Part shown: in pieces, positions 50,997-61,608 of the stretch
How positions within the stretch are numbered: the first letter of the stretch is position 1
Layout: each line of letters begins with the position of its first letter
Source: Treponema pedis
Lineage (GTDB): Bacteria > Spirochaetota > Spirochaetia > Treponematales > Treponemataceae
Length of the DNA: 64,000 nt
Direction: 5' to 3'
Assembly: GCF_017161325.1 (NCBI RefSeq)
Contig: NZ_CP045670.1
Coordinates: 310,001 to 374,000 of the forward strand
Program-made: the position numbers and the translations under genes
The notes under the pieces: generated by a model
Seen by the model: the letters and a program-made list of their open reading frames with translations, nothing else
What the model was told of the DNA's origin: nothing
Database searches by the model: none

Positions 50997-53940
50997 TTGA
51001 ACAAAAAATTTTGTTTTATTCCGCTATTTTGTTTTATTCTCTTTTTTGCGTATGCTCGCGGAAATTCGGAGTATTCGCATGCGGAAGAGCTTATAAATTT
51101 AAAAGAAAACAGTGCCGCATTGGAAGAAATCAGCGGGGTTCTTGAAGCAAAGCCGGAGTCTGCCGAATATGCGGTAAATTTAATCCGTTCCGCAATGAAA
51201 AATCAAGTACGGTTTCAAGAAAAATTTGACGAACTTTTAAAATTATTACATGAAGACCCGGATAATAATGAAAAAAAATTAAAACTGATAGATGATATAG
51301 CGAAATCCGAAGCCGATATAGACCCCTCGGTGGTTAATTTTTTGGATAAACTGAAAATTTCTTCCGTTTATGCGATTCAGCGCATTAAATTCAACACCAT
51401 AATGGATAAGGGTATTTCTTATATAAATGAAAAAAAGTATAACGAGGCCGCCGAAACTTTTACGAAAGGGTATTCAATTTATAACAAGGAATTCCAGCTT
51501 GAAAGAACTGGAACAAAAACGCTTTCCGATGTAAATACCGAAATGGATTCCGTTAATTTAAATGTAAAAAAATATGCGGAAGTATATAATAAATTTATTG
51601 AAGAAGGAAACAAACTTACCGCAAGGCTAAAATCTGGCGCAGCGGGTTTTTCGGAAAAAGATTTTTCTTCTATCCGGTTATATTTAAATGAAATGCGGCG
51701 TATAACCGATGCCGTTTTTGCTTCCGGTACTGTATTAAAAAAAATATATCATGATGAAATTAAGGCCGGAGTAAAAACGGAGGAAACTCTTTTACCCTTT
51801 GCTTACAGGCTTACAATAGGCAGGGATTCGGCAACCGAATTTGAAGGTGTTGAAGGTGCCATGGAAGCCGGTATATTTTTTTAATCTTAATTTTTTTATA
51901 AATAATTACTGGAGCGAAATAAAAAACCTTTTTGAAATTTCATGTAACGCTTTCGATTTTAAAAACGATGCGGAGATTGAAGGTAATATTGCCCTTGTAG
52001 ATGTTTATTTAAAATATTTACAAAAGTGGTATGCCGAAGAAGAGGGAAATTTAAAATCCCGCTTTACAAAAAATGTTAAACTTGATTATAAGAACAGAAT
52101 AAGCACCGTTTTAAATTTAAGTGAAAAAATTTTAAAAACAAAGAAATTGTATTCGGATTTTTTACAATTGGTAAAATATAAAAATAAAATAGAAATCGAT
52201 TATCAGGGTTCCATAGGAGATTTACGTGAAGAAGAAGACTCTTTAATATCCGATTTACAAAAAGCGGCACGGGAAGTTAATATTATGGTAACCGAGACCG
52301 TAAAGTTATTAAGCGATACGGCTGCGGTTAAAAAGAACGGTGCCGATTACGAATCGGATACTTTACAGGCAAAACAAAAAGTGTTTTCCGATAATATTTT
52401 TGAGCTGAGGGTAAATTTATTTGAACAGCTTGCAATTTTAAAAAATAAATCCGGTAAACTCGCCTTTAAAGAAGCTCAAAACAAATACGGAGAATATCAT
52501 AAAAATACCGTTAAAGATAAAGACTCCCAAAATGATATATCTCCTGCATCTACGGTACAGGATTTAATGTCTCTTAAACAAACAGTAGATAATGATGCAA
52601 ATTTATTAAATAAATTTGTAAAAGAAACGGAGTTAATATCTTCCGCTTTAATTTCCAGCAAGGTTTTTACCGCAAATATCGATGAAGTAAAAAAAGAAGC
52701 CGCCAATCTTAAAAATTTAGCGGGAGTAATTGCAGATGATATATCGCATGTCAACTCTTTGCTGATAAAAATTAAATTGGCAAAAAATGAAGCGGATTTA
52801 AGGTATGAACAGGCTCAAGGCTATTTAAAAAGCGGAAATTTTACGGCGGCCCGCAGATACATAGAGCTTTCAAGGTCTAAAACCAATGAAGCGTTGACTC
52901 TTGAAGAAGATTCCGAATATAGAAAAACAACCGATGAGCGTTTGGAAAAATTGGGCATGGAAATAAACAATGCCGAAAATACCGTTGTAGTTCAAGATGT
53001 CAGAAATTATTTGGTAAAAGCGAAAAAGCATTATTACAACGGAGAATTTCAAAGTGCGGAAGATACCCTGATTTTAGCACGCAACAGGTGGGCTGTAACT
53101 CATGTGGACCCTAACGAAGAAATTACTAACTGGTTAGGTATAGTGAATATAGCCGGGGCTTTAAAAACGGGAAGAACGATTCCCGTTTCCGCTCCTCTTT
53201 ATCCTCAAATGATTCAGCTTTTAAATAACTCCACTCAGCTGTATCGCGATTCCGTACAAAAGATAAATACGGGTAAACGTACCGAAGCCTTAAAGGATTT
53301 AAATGCCGCAAAAGAAAATATAAAACAAGTACTTTTGGTTTATCCTTTTAACGAAGTTGCGGGACAGCTTAATTTAAAAATAGATAAACTTGCCGACCCT
53401 GCAAACTTTTATGAACAGTTCAGAAAAAAGATTATATCCATAAAAAGAGAATATAAAAGCAATTCACAAAGGGCATATAGCGACTTGCTTGATTTATACA
53501 GTATAGATAAAAAATTTCCAGGCATTGCATCGCTTAAAGATGAAGTGGAGATTTATCTGGGTATAAAATTGCCTCCTCCCGATTTTGTTGCAATAGCTGA
53601 AGCTGAACGTCTTACAAAATCTGCGAGAAATATATATAATAGCAGAAATACTATCGAATTTCCCGTTGCCGTACAGCTTCTTGACAGAGCTATTAAATTG
53701 GACTCGCAAAATATTGAAGCGGTAAGATTAAAAGACGAAATTCAAATGGCAATGGGAGGCGTATCGGTAATTGTTTTATCCGCTTCAAATGAAGCAAAGT
53801 ACCAGCAAGCCGTTGCCGAGTTACAAAAAGGAAATAAAATTATCGCTGCCGCATTGGTTGAACAGCTTATGCAAGATGCAAATGCCAAAAATTCGGCAAA
53901 GGTTCGTGAATTGAAAAAAAGGATAGACGCTCAACTATGA
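50997..53940 (+). CDS. Secreted helical/TPR-like protein, frameshifted in this sequence
   Basis: Two overlapping frames form one protein. The first (start TTG at 50997, or a TTG at 50973) encodes a signal peptide (NKKFCFIPLFCFILFFAYARG, split here as NKKFCFIPLFCF then ILFFAYARG) and a helical region to 51884. The second continues with no gap to 53940. Removing one T from the T7 run at 51876-51882 joins them into about 980 residues. The body is Lys/Glu-rich and helical, with TPR-like units near the middle (YEQAQGYLKSGNFTAARRYI, KAKKHYYNGEFQSAEDTL) and near the end (YQQAVAELQKGNKIIAAALV). Its stop overlaps the start of the SpoIIE-type gene (ATGA), so they are coupled. It probably acts in the periplasm as a partner of that sensor. 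No enzymatic motif was found. Confidence 0.75.
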
Positions 53941-56900
53941 TTGGATATAATAAGGGTTTAAAATTTTTATTTGCATTTTTATTTTCACTGTTTTTTTTAT
54001 CCCTTAATGCTCAGGATTTTTATTGGGAAACACCGACGGTTTTTAGCGGTAAAAACGGTCAGTTTTTAAAATCCGCTTCCAATAAAGATATTTCAGCCGT
54101 TGTTTGGGAAGAGGTAGTTGCAAACACCGGAACCGAGGGGCATATTTTTATTTCCGCCGCAGTTTATTCGGACGGAAATTGGAATTTAAATGAGCGTATT
54201 TCTTCGCCTATTCCATATACGGCAGATATACCTTCAATTGTATCTGTTGCCGTAGGAAATTACGGAGATATAATAGTTACTTATATAAAAAACAGAAATA
54301 CTATAGGTATTTTAAAAAGTGAAGATGAAGGAAAAACTTTTTCCGAAAAAGAAATTGTAACGGAGATGTATGATTTGGGTTCTCCGTATATTTCCGTTTT
54401 ATCAAACGGTAAATATATCTTATTTGTTTCACGCGGTATCGGTGAAAAATTTTCTCTTTTTTACAGTTTATCGAATAACGGTATCAAGTGGTCGGAGTTT
54501 ACCGAATTTGACCGTGAAAAAAAAAGCGACAGAGTTTTTTTGCCAGTTCATACGGTTGCGGAAAATAACGACGTAATAGTTTTTCAATCTCTTGATTCCG
54601 TTGATAACAGACAGGTTTACGGCCTTTTTTCTTCATATTCATCTAACGGCGGCAGTTCATGGTCCGCTCCTGTAAAGATAACGGAAAATAATACGAGTCA
54701 AAATCAAAGACCGGAAATTTTATATTCTCATGAAGAGCGAAAGATTTTTGCGGTATGGGAGCAGTCTTTATACCGTGCGGAAAAGACTATTGTTGCCTTT
54801 GCCGCACTGAATACAAAGGGGCAGTTGACTTCCGGAATCGAAAAACTTCCGCAACAGCGGAGTTCGGTTTTTAACCCTAAGGTTATTATTTATAATAAAA
54901 AGCCTCTTCTTACATGGACGGAAGATTATGAAAAAAACGGAAGTTTATGTATTGCGGTAAAAAAGAATTCCGCATGGGAAGTAAGTACCGTACGTAAATT
55001 TACGGGGAGCTTATTATTCGTTCAGCCCTTTGTTTTAGAAGGCAACCTTCAATTGATATGGCAGGAAGGAATGGCTTCGCAAAGGATTATGCGTATTCAA
55101 CCCGATTTTCAAATTGCAAAAGCAAAATTACAACCTGTAGATTTTGATGCGCGTTCAAAATCGGGAAAAAAAAGACTTACCGTTGATATAAAATTTCCAT
55201 ACGATTCGTCGGGTATTGCAGGTTATGCGTATGTATGGTCCAAAGATACGCCTCCCGATTTTGTCGAGCCTGTAATTACAAAGTTGAAATCGGAATCGAA
55301 ATTGGTTTATGAGCCGGAAGTTGACGGTTTGTGGTATCTCGGTGTAAGAATTTGCGACTATGCGGGAAACTGGTCGGAAATGAGCGTGGTAGCTTGCGAG
55401 CGGGATTCTACGCCTCCTATGCCGCCGATATTTGAGCTGCTTGCTCTTGATAAAAACGGTTTTTCAAATTCCAACAGTTTTGAAATAAAATGGAATCCGC
55501 CCGAAGCCGATATTACAGGTAAAGAAGAAACGCAAATAAAAGGTTATATAAAATCCGTTCAGTATGTAGCGGATATACAAAAATTTAAATCTCTTTTACG
55601 GGCTTCAGATGAGGTTGTTATCGATGATGAATCCGTACAAAACATTTTAAAAGATAAATTTAAGTTGCAGTTAAATCTTTCCAAATTGACGACCAATTTG
55701 GCAAAACAGAGAATTGAAAATTATGAAAACGGTTTATACGCTATTGCCGTATCCGCCGTTGACGCATCGGGAAATATAAGCGAGCCTGCCGTAAAATATT
55801 TTGCGTTAAATAAATATATACCTTATACAAACATTTCGAATATAGAAACACAGCAGTTAAGAGACGGTACTGTGTTGCTTTCGATTATCGGTAAGGGTTT
55901 TACAACGGACGGTATTGTAGAAAATGTTTATATAGATTCGGACGGTGTACCTCCTTACGATTTGATTTTTGAAAAAGAAAATACTCAGGGCGGAAATACG
56001 GTTTCATCTAAAAACTATTTTTCAATTATAAGCGATAAGGTAATTTCGGATATACGGATTGATGATTTGGATTCCGGCGAGTACTATGTGGGAGTCCGCC
56101 ACTCTTCCAGAGGTATATATTTTTCTAAAGAAAAAATTTCTGTAGATAATTTAGGGAATATAAAGTTCGGAGATTACGGTAAAAAATACAGATATAATTG
56201 GCTTGTTTCTCCCGACAGTGAGACTCTTTTTGATTATTTAATTGTATTTATTATTATAATTTTTATATTGTTTATTTTGATATTTTCGGTTATAGGAGTT
56301 ATAAAATCTATAAAAGAAGCCGTTGAGTTGAAAAAAGAAGTTCACGCATTATTAAACGGAGGTATTATGGCAACGGAAAAAAGAAGAAAAAAAGCCGCTT
56401 CTTTAAAAGCTAAGGGCGGCGGTTTACGGGTAAAATTTATTTTACTTACCGTAGTATTGGTAATATCGGTAATTTTAATTTTAGCATTACCGCTTGGTGC
56501 AATCTTTTTAAATACTCAGGAAACTCTTTTAGCGGAAAGTTTATTTTCAAAGACGGAAGTTTTACTTGAAAGTTTAAGCGCGGGAGCAAAAGCTTATCTT
56601 CCTTCTAAAAATTTATTGGAACTTCAATTTTTATCTTCGCAAATTGCTACGGTTGAAGAGGCGAAATTTGCAACAATTACCGGTACTCATCTTCAAAATA
56701 AAAAGGAAGGTTATAATTTTATTTGGGCTTCAAACGACCCCGATTTGGCGGATAAAATTCAAAATGCCGAATTTTCCGCAGGAGAATCGGAGCTTAAATT
56801 GCCGGAAATGGAAAGTGCTTATGAAGAAATAAACAGAATCGATGCGGAAGCGAGAGAACGTGTAGGCGGTTTGGCAAACGAAATAAGTTCTTTAACCAAA

Positions 56901-58571
56901 GAAGCTGTTGCAATAGCCTTGAATACGGACCAAAAATCTATAGACAGGCGTAATGAACTTCAGATTATAATACGCCAAATGGAAGAAAAATTAAATTTGG
57001 AGCTGTCCAACTTGAGCGTTAAGGGTTCCGGCTCTTATCCTAAATTCAATTCAAAAGAATTATCTGAGGATATAACCGAATATTTATTTTATAAACCTAT
57101 TTTGTACAGACAACAGGGGAATACTGAAAATTTTGTCCACGGTATGATATATATTCAAGTTTCGACAAAAAATACTCTTGCGAAAATCAATGAAGTTGAA
57201 AAGTCTCTTATCAGTATGATTTTGTATATTTCCTTAATTTCATTGGCTGTAGGAATTATTGATGCCTTTATTTTGGCATCTATTATTATCGCACCTATAA
57301 AAAAATTGGTAGCACATATAGATATGATTAACTCTACCGAAGATAAAGAACAGCTTGCGGATAAAAGCATTAAAATAAAATCGAAAGATGAAATAGGAAT
57401 TTTAGGCACTACAATAAATAATATGACAAGCGGGCTTGCGGCGGCTGCGGCGGCTTCAAAGGATTTAACTGTAGGTAAAGAAATTCAAAAAATGTTTTTG
57501 CCTCTCGATACCGATTCTTTAGGACGTAAATTAACTTGCGGAAAATCTTCGGACGATAATGTGGAATTTTTCGGATACTATGAAGGTGCAAGAGGCGTTT
57601 CCGGAGATTATTTCGATTATATAAAACTCGATGATAGATATTATGCAATTATTAAATGCGATATTGCAGGAAAGGGAGTACCTGCGGCTTTGATAATGGT
57701 TGAAGTTGCAACCTTATTTTTGGATTATTTTAAAGATTGGAAGTTTCAAACTCACGGCTTAAAAATCGATTATCTTGTTTCACGTATAAACGACCTTATT
57801 GAATCTCGCGGATTTAAAGGACGATTTGCGGCTTTTACTCTTTGTATTTTTGATTCCGTAAGCGGAGAGGTTCATTTTTGTAATGCAGGAGATAATGTAA
57901 TAAATATTTACGATGCTTCTTTACGCAAAATGAAGGAAGTTGTTTTAACTGAAGTTTCCGCAGCCGGTGTATTTCCGTCTTTTATGATAGATATGAAAGG
58001 AGGTTTTAAAGTTGAAACCGTAAAACTTAATAAGGGAGATGTTTTGTTCTTATACACTGACGGAATTGAAGAAGCAAAACGCTTATTTAGAAATTCAAAA
58101 TTACAGCCGATAGTTTGTGCCGTAGACGGTTTGAATGTTGACGATGTACATGAAACTCATACTGTAGGACAGGACGGTGAAGAGCTTGGCAAAGAAAGAG
58201 TTTGCAAAATAATCGAAAGTATTTTTGACCGTACTTCTTTTAATTTAAAGAAATGGCATAACCCTATTGAAGATGAAGAATTTAATTTTGATTTTACTTC
58301 GCTTGAAGGTTCAGTTGAAGATGTAGTTATAGGTCTTGTTTCAATAGAAAAGATTTTTAGAATGTATCAGGACCCTAAAGCTACGGAATTAAATATGGTA
58401 AAGGTAGATAAAAAAATAGACTTATTTTTAAATAAACATTTTAGACAATATCAAGCTTATTGCAGTAATCGCCGACCGAATACCGACGCCGACGAATATA
58501 TTTATTATACAAATATCCGTGAAGATGAACAATATGATGACCTGACCATTTTAGGAATCAGGAAAAAATAA
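53937..58571 (+). CDS. Giant sensor protein: Asp-box propeller-like region, HAMP and SpoIIE/PP2C phosphatase
   Basis: The 1,544-residue protein has a signal peptide (1-24) and a long periplasmic part (25-765). That part contains three Asp-box motifs typical of sialidase-like propellers (SEDEGKTF about 128, SNNGIKW about 179, SSNGGSSW about 236) and Ig/fibronectin-like segments after 390. Then come TM1 (about 766-789), a short basic cytoplasmic linker, TM2 (about 834-858), a second periplasmic segment, TM3 (about 1090-1118), HAMP, and a SpoIIE-type phosphatase with metal ligands in VSGDYFDY, KCDIAGKGVPAALIM and LYTDGIEEA. Such phosphatases dephosphorylate anti-sigma-factor antagonists, so signal-controlled partner switching is likely, though no RsbV/RsbW-type gene is adjacent. 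An internal ATG at 56367 with a perfect ribosome site may allow a shorter product. Confidence 0.87.
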   Translation: MIGYNKGLKFLFAFLFSLFFLSLNAQDFYWETPTVFSGKNGQFLKSASNKDISAVVWEEVVANTGTEGHIFISAAVYSDGNWNLNERISSPIPYTADIPSIVSVAVGNYGDIIVTYIKNRNTIGILKSEDEGKTFSEKEIVTEMYDLGSPYISVLSNGKYILFVSRGIGEKFSLFYSLSNNGIKWSEFTEFDREKKSDRVFLPVHTVAENNDVIVFQSLDSVDNRQVYGLFSSYSSNGGSSWSAPVKITENNTSQNQRPEILYSHEERKIFAVWEQSLYRAEKTIVAFAALNTKGQLTSGIEKLPQQRSSVFNPKVIIYNKKPLLTWTEDYEKNGSLCIAVKKNSAWEVSTVRKFTGSLLFVQPFVLEGNLQLIWQEGMASQRIMRIQPDFQIAKAKLQPVDFDARSKSGKKRLTVDIKFPYDSSGIAGYAYVWSKDTPPDFVEPVITKLKSESKLVYEPEVDGLWYLGVRICDYAGNWSEMSVVACERDSTPPMPPIFELLALDKNGFSNSNSFEIKWNPPEADITGKEETQIKGYIKSVQYVADIQKFKSLLRASDEVVIDDESVQNILKDKFKLQLNLSKLTTNLAKQRIENYENGLYAIAVSAVDASGNISEPAVKYFALNKYIPYTNISNIETQQLRDGTVLLSIIGKGFTTDGIVENVYIDSDGVPPYDLIFEKENTQGGNTVSSKNYFSIISDKVISDIRIDDLDSGEYYVGVRHSSRGIYFSKEKISVDNLGNIKFGDYGKKYRYNWLVSPDSETLFDYLIVFIIIIFILFILIFSVIGVIKSIKEAVELKKEVHALLNGGIMATEKRRKKAASLKAKGGGLRVKFILLTVVLVISVILILALPLGAIFLNTQETLLAESLFSKTEVLLESLSAGAKAYLPSKNLLELQFLSSQIATVEEAKFATITGTHLQNKKEGYNFIWASNDPDLADKIQNAEFSAGESELKLPEMESAYEEINRIDAEARERVGGLANEISSLTKEAVAIALNTDQKSIDRRNELQIIIRQMEEKLNLELSNLSVKGSGSYPKFNSKELSEDITEYLFYKPILYRQQGNTENFVHGMIYIQVSTKNTLAKINEVEKSLISMILYISLISLAVGIIDAFILASIIIAPIKKLVAHIDMINSTEDKEQLADKSIKIKSKDEIGILGTTINNMTSGLAAAAAASKDLTVGKEIQKMFLPLDTDSLGRKLTCGKSSDDNVEFFGYYEGARGVSGDYFDYIKLDDRYYAIIKCDIAGKGVPAALIMVEVATLFLDYFKDWKFQTHGLKIDYLVSRINDLIESRGFKGRFAAFTLCIFDSVSGEVHFCNAGDNVINIYDASLRKMKEVVLTEVSAAGVFPSFMIDMKGGFKVETVKLNKGDVLFLYTDGIEEAKRLFRNSKLQPIVCAVDGLNVDDVHETHTVGQDGEELGKERVCKIIESIFDRTSFNLKKWHNPIEDEEFNFDFTSLEGSVEDVVIGLVSIEKIFRMYQDPKATELNMVKVDKKIDLFLNKHFRQYQAYCSNRRPNTDADEYIYYTNIREDEQYDDLTILGIRKK

Positions 58572-58582
58572 CGGTACCGAAT

Positions 58583-59379
58583 ATGCTTGAAATAAAAAAT
58601 TTAACTAAATATTACCGAAGCGGTAAGAATAAGATAACCGCTTGTAACAATGTTTCTTTTGAGCTGAAGGCGGGGCAAATAACGTCTTTGCTGGGTTTGA
58701 ACGGGGCGGGGAAAAGCAGTATTATAAACTGTATTTCAGGATATTGTCTTCCGGATAAAGGCGATATTTTAATCGGCGGTTATTCCGTTTTGAAAGATGA
58801 AACCGAAGCAAAACGCCGTATAGGAATTCTTTATGAACAAACACCGTTATATTCTTATATGACCGTATCGGATTTTTTAAATTTTAGCGCACAAATGCGC
58901 GGTATTGCACAAGATAAAATTAAAGATAAAATAGAAGAAGCCGTAGAGTTTTGCGAACTTGAAGAGGTTTATGAAAGGACAATTAAAGGATTGTCTAAAG
59001 GTTATAAACAGCGTGTAGGACTTGCACAAGCGGTTTTGCATAATCCTCCTTTAATTATATTGGACGAGCCGACTTCGGGTTTGGACGCAATACAAATGCG
59101 TTTGTTTGAAAAAAAGATTTTACAAATTGCAAAAGAAAAACGGTTTTAATTTCCACTCATAATTTAAAACAAGCGGCCGCATTGTGTTCAAATCATATAT
59201 TGCTTAATAAGGGAACTGTAATTTCAAGCGGAAATATAGCGGATATAAAAGAGCAAATGCTTAGAGCCGATTGCCCCTTTACAGACTCCCACGGGGAGGA
59301 GGAAAATATTTTAGAAAAAGCCTTTTATTTTTTTGCGGGGGTAAATAAAAATGAATTCGGAAAAATTGAAAATATCTGA
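58583..59379 (+). CDS. ABC transporter ATPase (GldA-like), frameshifted in this sequence
   Basis: The protein has Walker A GLNGAGKSS (about residues 37-45), Q-loop YEQTPLYSYM, signature LSKGYKQRV (about 135-143) and Walker B LIILDEPTSGLDA (about 156-168). As written, the frame stops at 59149 (188 codons). One added A in the A5 run at 59136-59140 restores the switch region VLISTHNLKQAAALCSNH and continues to TGA 59379, giving about 265 residues, the normal length. It is the ATP-binding part of a GldA/F/G-like ABC system encoded with the next three genes, and starts 11 bases after the SpoIIE-type gene. Either the assembly lost a base or the transporter is inactivated. Confidence 0.83.
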
Positions 59380-60106
59380 TTTAAATTACGTATTATTTCT
59401 TTTTAAAAAAGAATTTTTATCTTTTTGTACTATGCCCGTATTATACGGTGCCGCCTTGTTTTTTGTTTTGGGAAGCGGTTTGTTATTTATAGGGGGCACG
59501 AGCTGGTTTTATGCGGGACAATCCGATTTAAGAGCGTTTTTTTTAAATATTCCCATTTTATGTTGTGTTGTGATTCCAATGTTTACGATGAGTATTTGGG
59601 CGGACGAAAAAAAACAGCATACCGATAAACTTTTGTTTTCATTTCCGATTTCAATACGCGGAATCGTTCTTGCAAAATATTTAAGTTTAATTAGCGCATG
59701 GTTTTTGCTTTTAATTTTAAGTGCCGTAATTCCCGTATCGGTTTTTCGTTTGGGATATTTCAGTCTTTCTTCTTTTTTCCTTTCGTATTGTGCCGTTTTT
59801 TTCTTCGGTTCGGGGATAATAGCCTTTTCCTCAGCCTTATCTTCTTTAACAAGTCACAGTGCAATAAATTTTTTATTATCTTTTTTAACGGTTTTATTTT
59901 TTACGTTTATTCATACGGCGTTATTTAAAACGGAAAATTTAAATTTCATAAAAACGGTTTTAAATTATCTTTCATTTACTCTTCATTTTGAATCTTCGGC
60001 ACGCGGTATTTTCGATTCGCGGGACTTCGTTTTTTATTTTGTTTTGATTGCTTTGGGAATTGAATTGAATGTATTTATATTGCAAATACAAAGGAGTTCA
60101 AGATGA
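59351..60106 (+). CDS. ABC-2-type transporter permease (GldF-like)
   Basis: The 251-residue inner-membrane protein has six hydrophobic segments (for example VLYGAALFFVLGSGLLFIGG, ILCCVVIPMFTMSIWADEKK, LSLISAWFLLLILSAVIPVS). The conserved MSIWADEKKQHTDKLLFSFP stretch, about residues 80-99, is typical of ABC-2 permeases of the GldF/NosY group. It overlaps the ATPase by 29 bases and the next gene by four, so it belongs to one operon. Related systems support gliding or export of unknown cargo; here the substrate is unknown. Confidence 0.85.
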   Translation: MNSEKLKISDLNYVLFLFKKEFLSFCTMPVLYGAALFFVLGSGLLFIGGTSWFYAGQSDLRAFFLNIPILCCVVIPMFTMSIWADEKKQHTDKLLFSFPISIRGIVLAKYLSLISAWFLLLILSAVIPVSVFRLGYFSLSSFFLSYCAVFFFGSGIIAFSSALSSLTSHSAINFLLSFLTVLFFTFIHTALFKTENLNFIKTVLNYLSFTLHFESSARGIFDSRDFVFYFVLIALGIELNVFILQIQRSSR

Positions 60107-61608
60107 AACTGAAACAAAAAAAAATATATACGATACGGTTTTTTCTTTTTTGTTCCGCATTGTTTTTATCGGTTTTAATTTCGGAAAAAAAATATTTTAG
60201 AGCCGATACTACTCCGCAAAAAGTATACTCACTTTCCGAATATACGTATGAATTATTGGATAGTTTGAATGCGACGGTAAGTGTAACATGGTTTAAAACG
60301 GACGGAGTGGAAATTTTTTTTCCGTCTTTAAAATATTTAACGGATACCGTTAAAGAATACGCCATTTATTCAAATAATAAATTTATCTTTACGGAAAAAA
60401 ATACGGCGGAGCTTTCCGAAGATGCAATAAAAAAAATAGGTTTAGTACCCAGACAAATCGAAGCTCAAAACGATTCTTCTCAAACTCTTTATACGCTTTA
60501 CTCAGGTCTTATGCTGGAATACGGAGGAGAAACAAGAGTTATTCCCTTTGTTGATGATATAGATATTTTAGAATATGATATTGCCCGTCTTATTTCCGAT
60601 ATGCAGTCCATAGCTGTAGGAAATAAAACTTTAAAAACGGTTGCCGTAATGGTACCTCCCGATACTATAGACAAGGAATACGGTTATGTAATTCCGTGGC
60701 TTGAGTATGCGGGATTTAACGTGCAAGTTTTAAATTTACCGATAGATAATATTCCCGAAGACCTTCCTCTTTTGGTAATAGGTTCAAACTATATTGATAT
60801 AGGGTCCGCAGCCGCTATTGATGTATTTTTACAAAAGCATGGCAGGGGAGTGTTTTTTGTTTCCGGTAATACGGTGGATATAAAGGGGAATTGGAAGGCT
60901 GTTCCTAAAGTACAAGACTTTCTTTTGAATGTATTGGCCAGACATGGATTTTATATCCAATCCGATTTAATTTTGGATTTGGTTAATTTCAGAATTACTA
61001 TGTCGGCGGTGGACAGCGCCGGAGCGAAAACCGTAAACTATCCGTTTTGGATTATGCTTCAACACTCAACCGTAGAAAAAAAGAATGCAATATTTTCGGG
61101 AATGTTTTCGGGTAATAAAAATTTGCAAACCTTTTGGCCTTCTTCCGTTTCGGTTGATGAAGAAAAAAATAAAATAAAGATTTTGGCATCTACTACGGCT
61201 AATTCAATAAAGATGATTGAAAACTACGATACGGACCCTTTTTCAAATCAGCTTTCTCTTTTTTCCGTGCGGGAAAAAAGTGCGGAGGCGGTTGTTGCGG
61301 AAAAAATATATCCCGCACCGGTAGTTGTAATAAGCGATGAATATATGATAAGCAGAGCCGTTGATTATACCGGAACATCTTTTAATTTGGATTTTATGGT
61401 AAATTGTATTGAACATATTTGCGGTTATGATAACTTAACGCTTTTAAAAAATAAAATGCACACGGCTTTGCCGTTTAAACAATTTGACGATAAAGATGAA
61501 TTTGTAAAAGCGGTTACATTTGCAAGAATTATTTCTCTTATTATTTTGCCTTTAATTATTACATTTGCAGCTGTTTATATTTTTATTTTGCAAAGGAAAA
61601 AGAAATGA
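60103..61608 (+). CDS. GldG-like ABC-associated periplasmic protein
   Basis: The 501-residue protein has an N-terminal membrane segment (about residues 7-25), a large extracytoplasmic region and a C-terminal membrane segment (about 475-497, FARIISLIILPLIITFAAVYIF, given here as IILPLIITFAAVYIF). The N-terminal part (YSLSEYTYELLDSLNATVSV and so on) and the central LPLLVIGSNY / HGRGVFFVSGN region fit the GldG-like 'ABC-type uncharacterized transport' family. It overlaps the permease and the following gene by four bases each. It presumably forms a complex with the ATPase and permease. Confidence 0.8.
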   Translation: MKLKQKKIYTIRFFLFCSALFLSVLISEKKYFRADTTPQKVYSLSEYTYELLDSLNATVSVTWFKTDGVEIFFPSLKYLTDTVKEYAIYSNNKFIFTEKNTAELSEDAIKKIGLVPRQIEAQNDSSQTLYTLYSGLMLEYGGETRVIPFVDDIDILEYDIARLISDMQSIAVGNKTLKTVAVMVPPDTIDKEYGYVIPWLEYAGFNVQVLNLPIDNIPEDLPLLVIGSNYIDIGSAAAIDVFLQKHGRGVFFVSGNTVDIKGNWKAVPKVQDFLLNVLARHGFYIQSDLILDLVNFRITMSAVDSAGAKTVNYPFWIMLQHSTVEKKNAIFSGMFSGNKNLQTFWPSSVSVDEEKNKIKILASTTANSIKMIENYDTDPFSNQLSLFSVREKSAEAVVAEKIYPAPVVVISDEYMISRAVDYTGTSFNLDFMVNCIEHICGYDNLTLLKNKMHTALPFKQFDDKDEFVKAVTFARIISLIILPLIITFAAVYIFILQRKKK

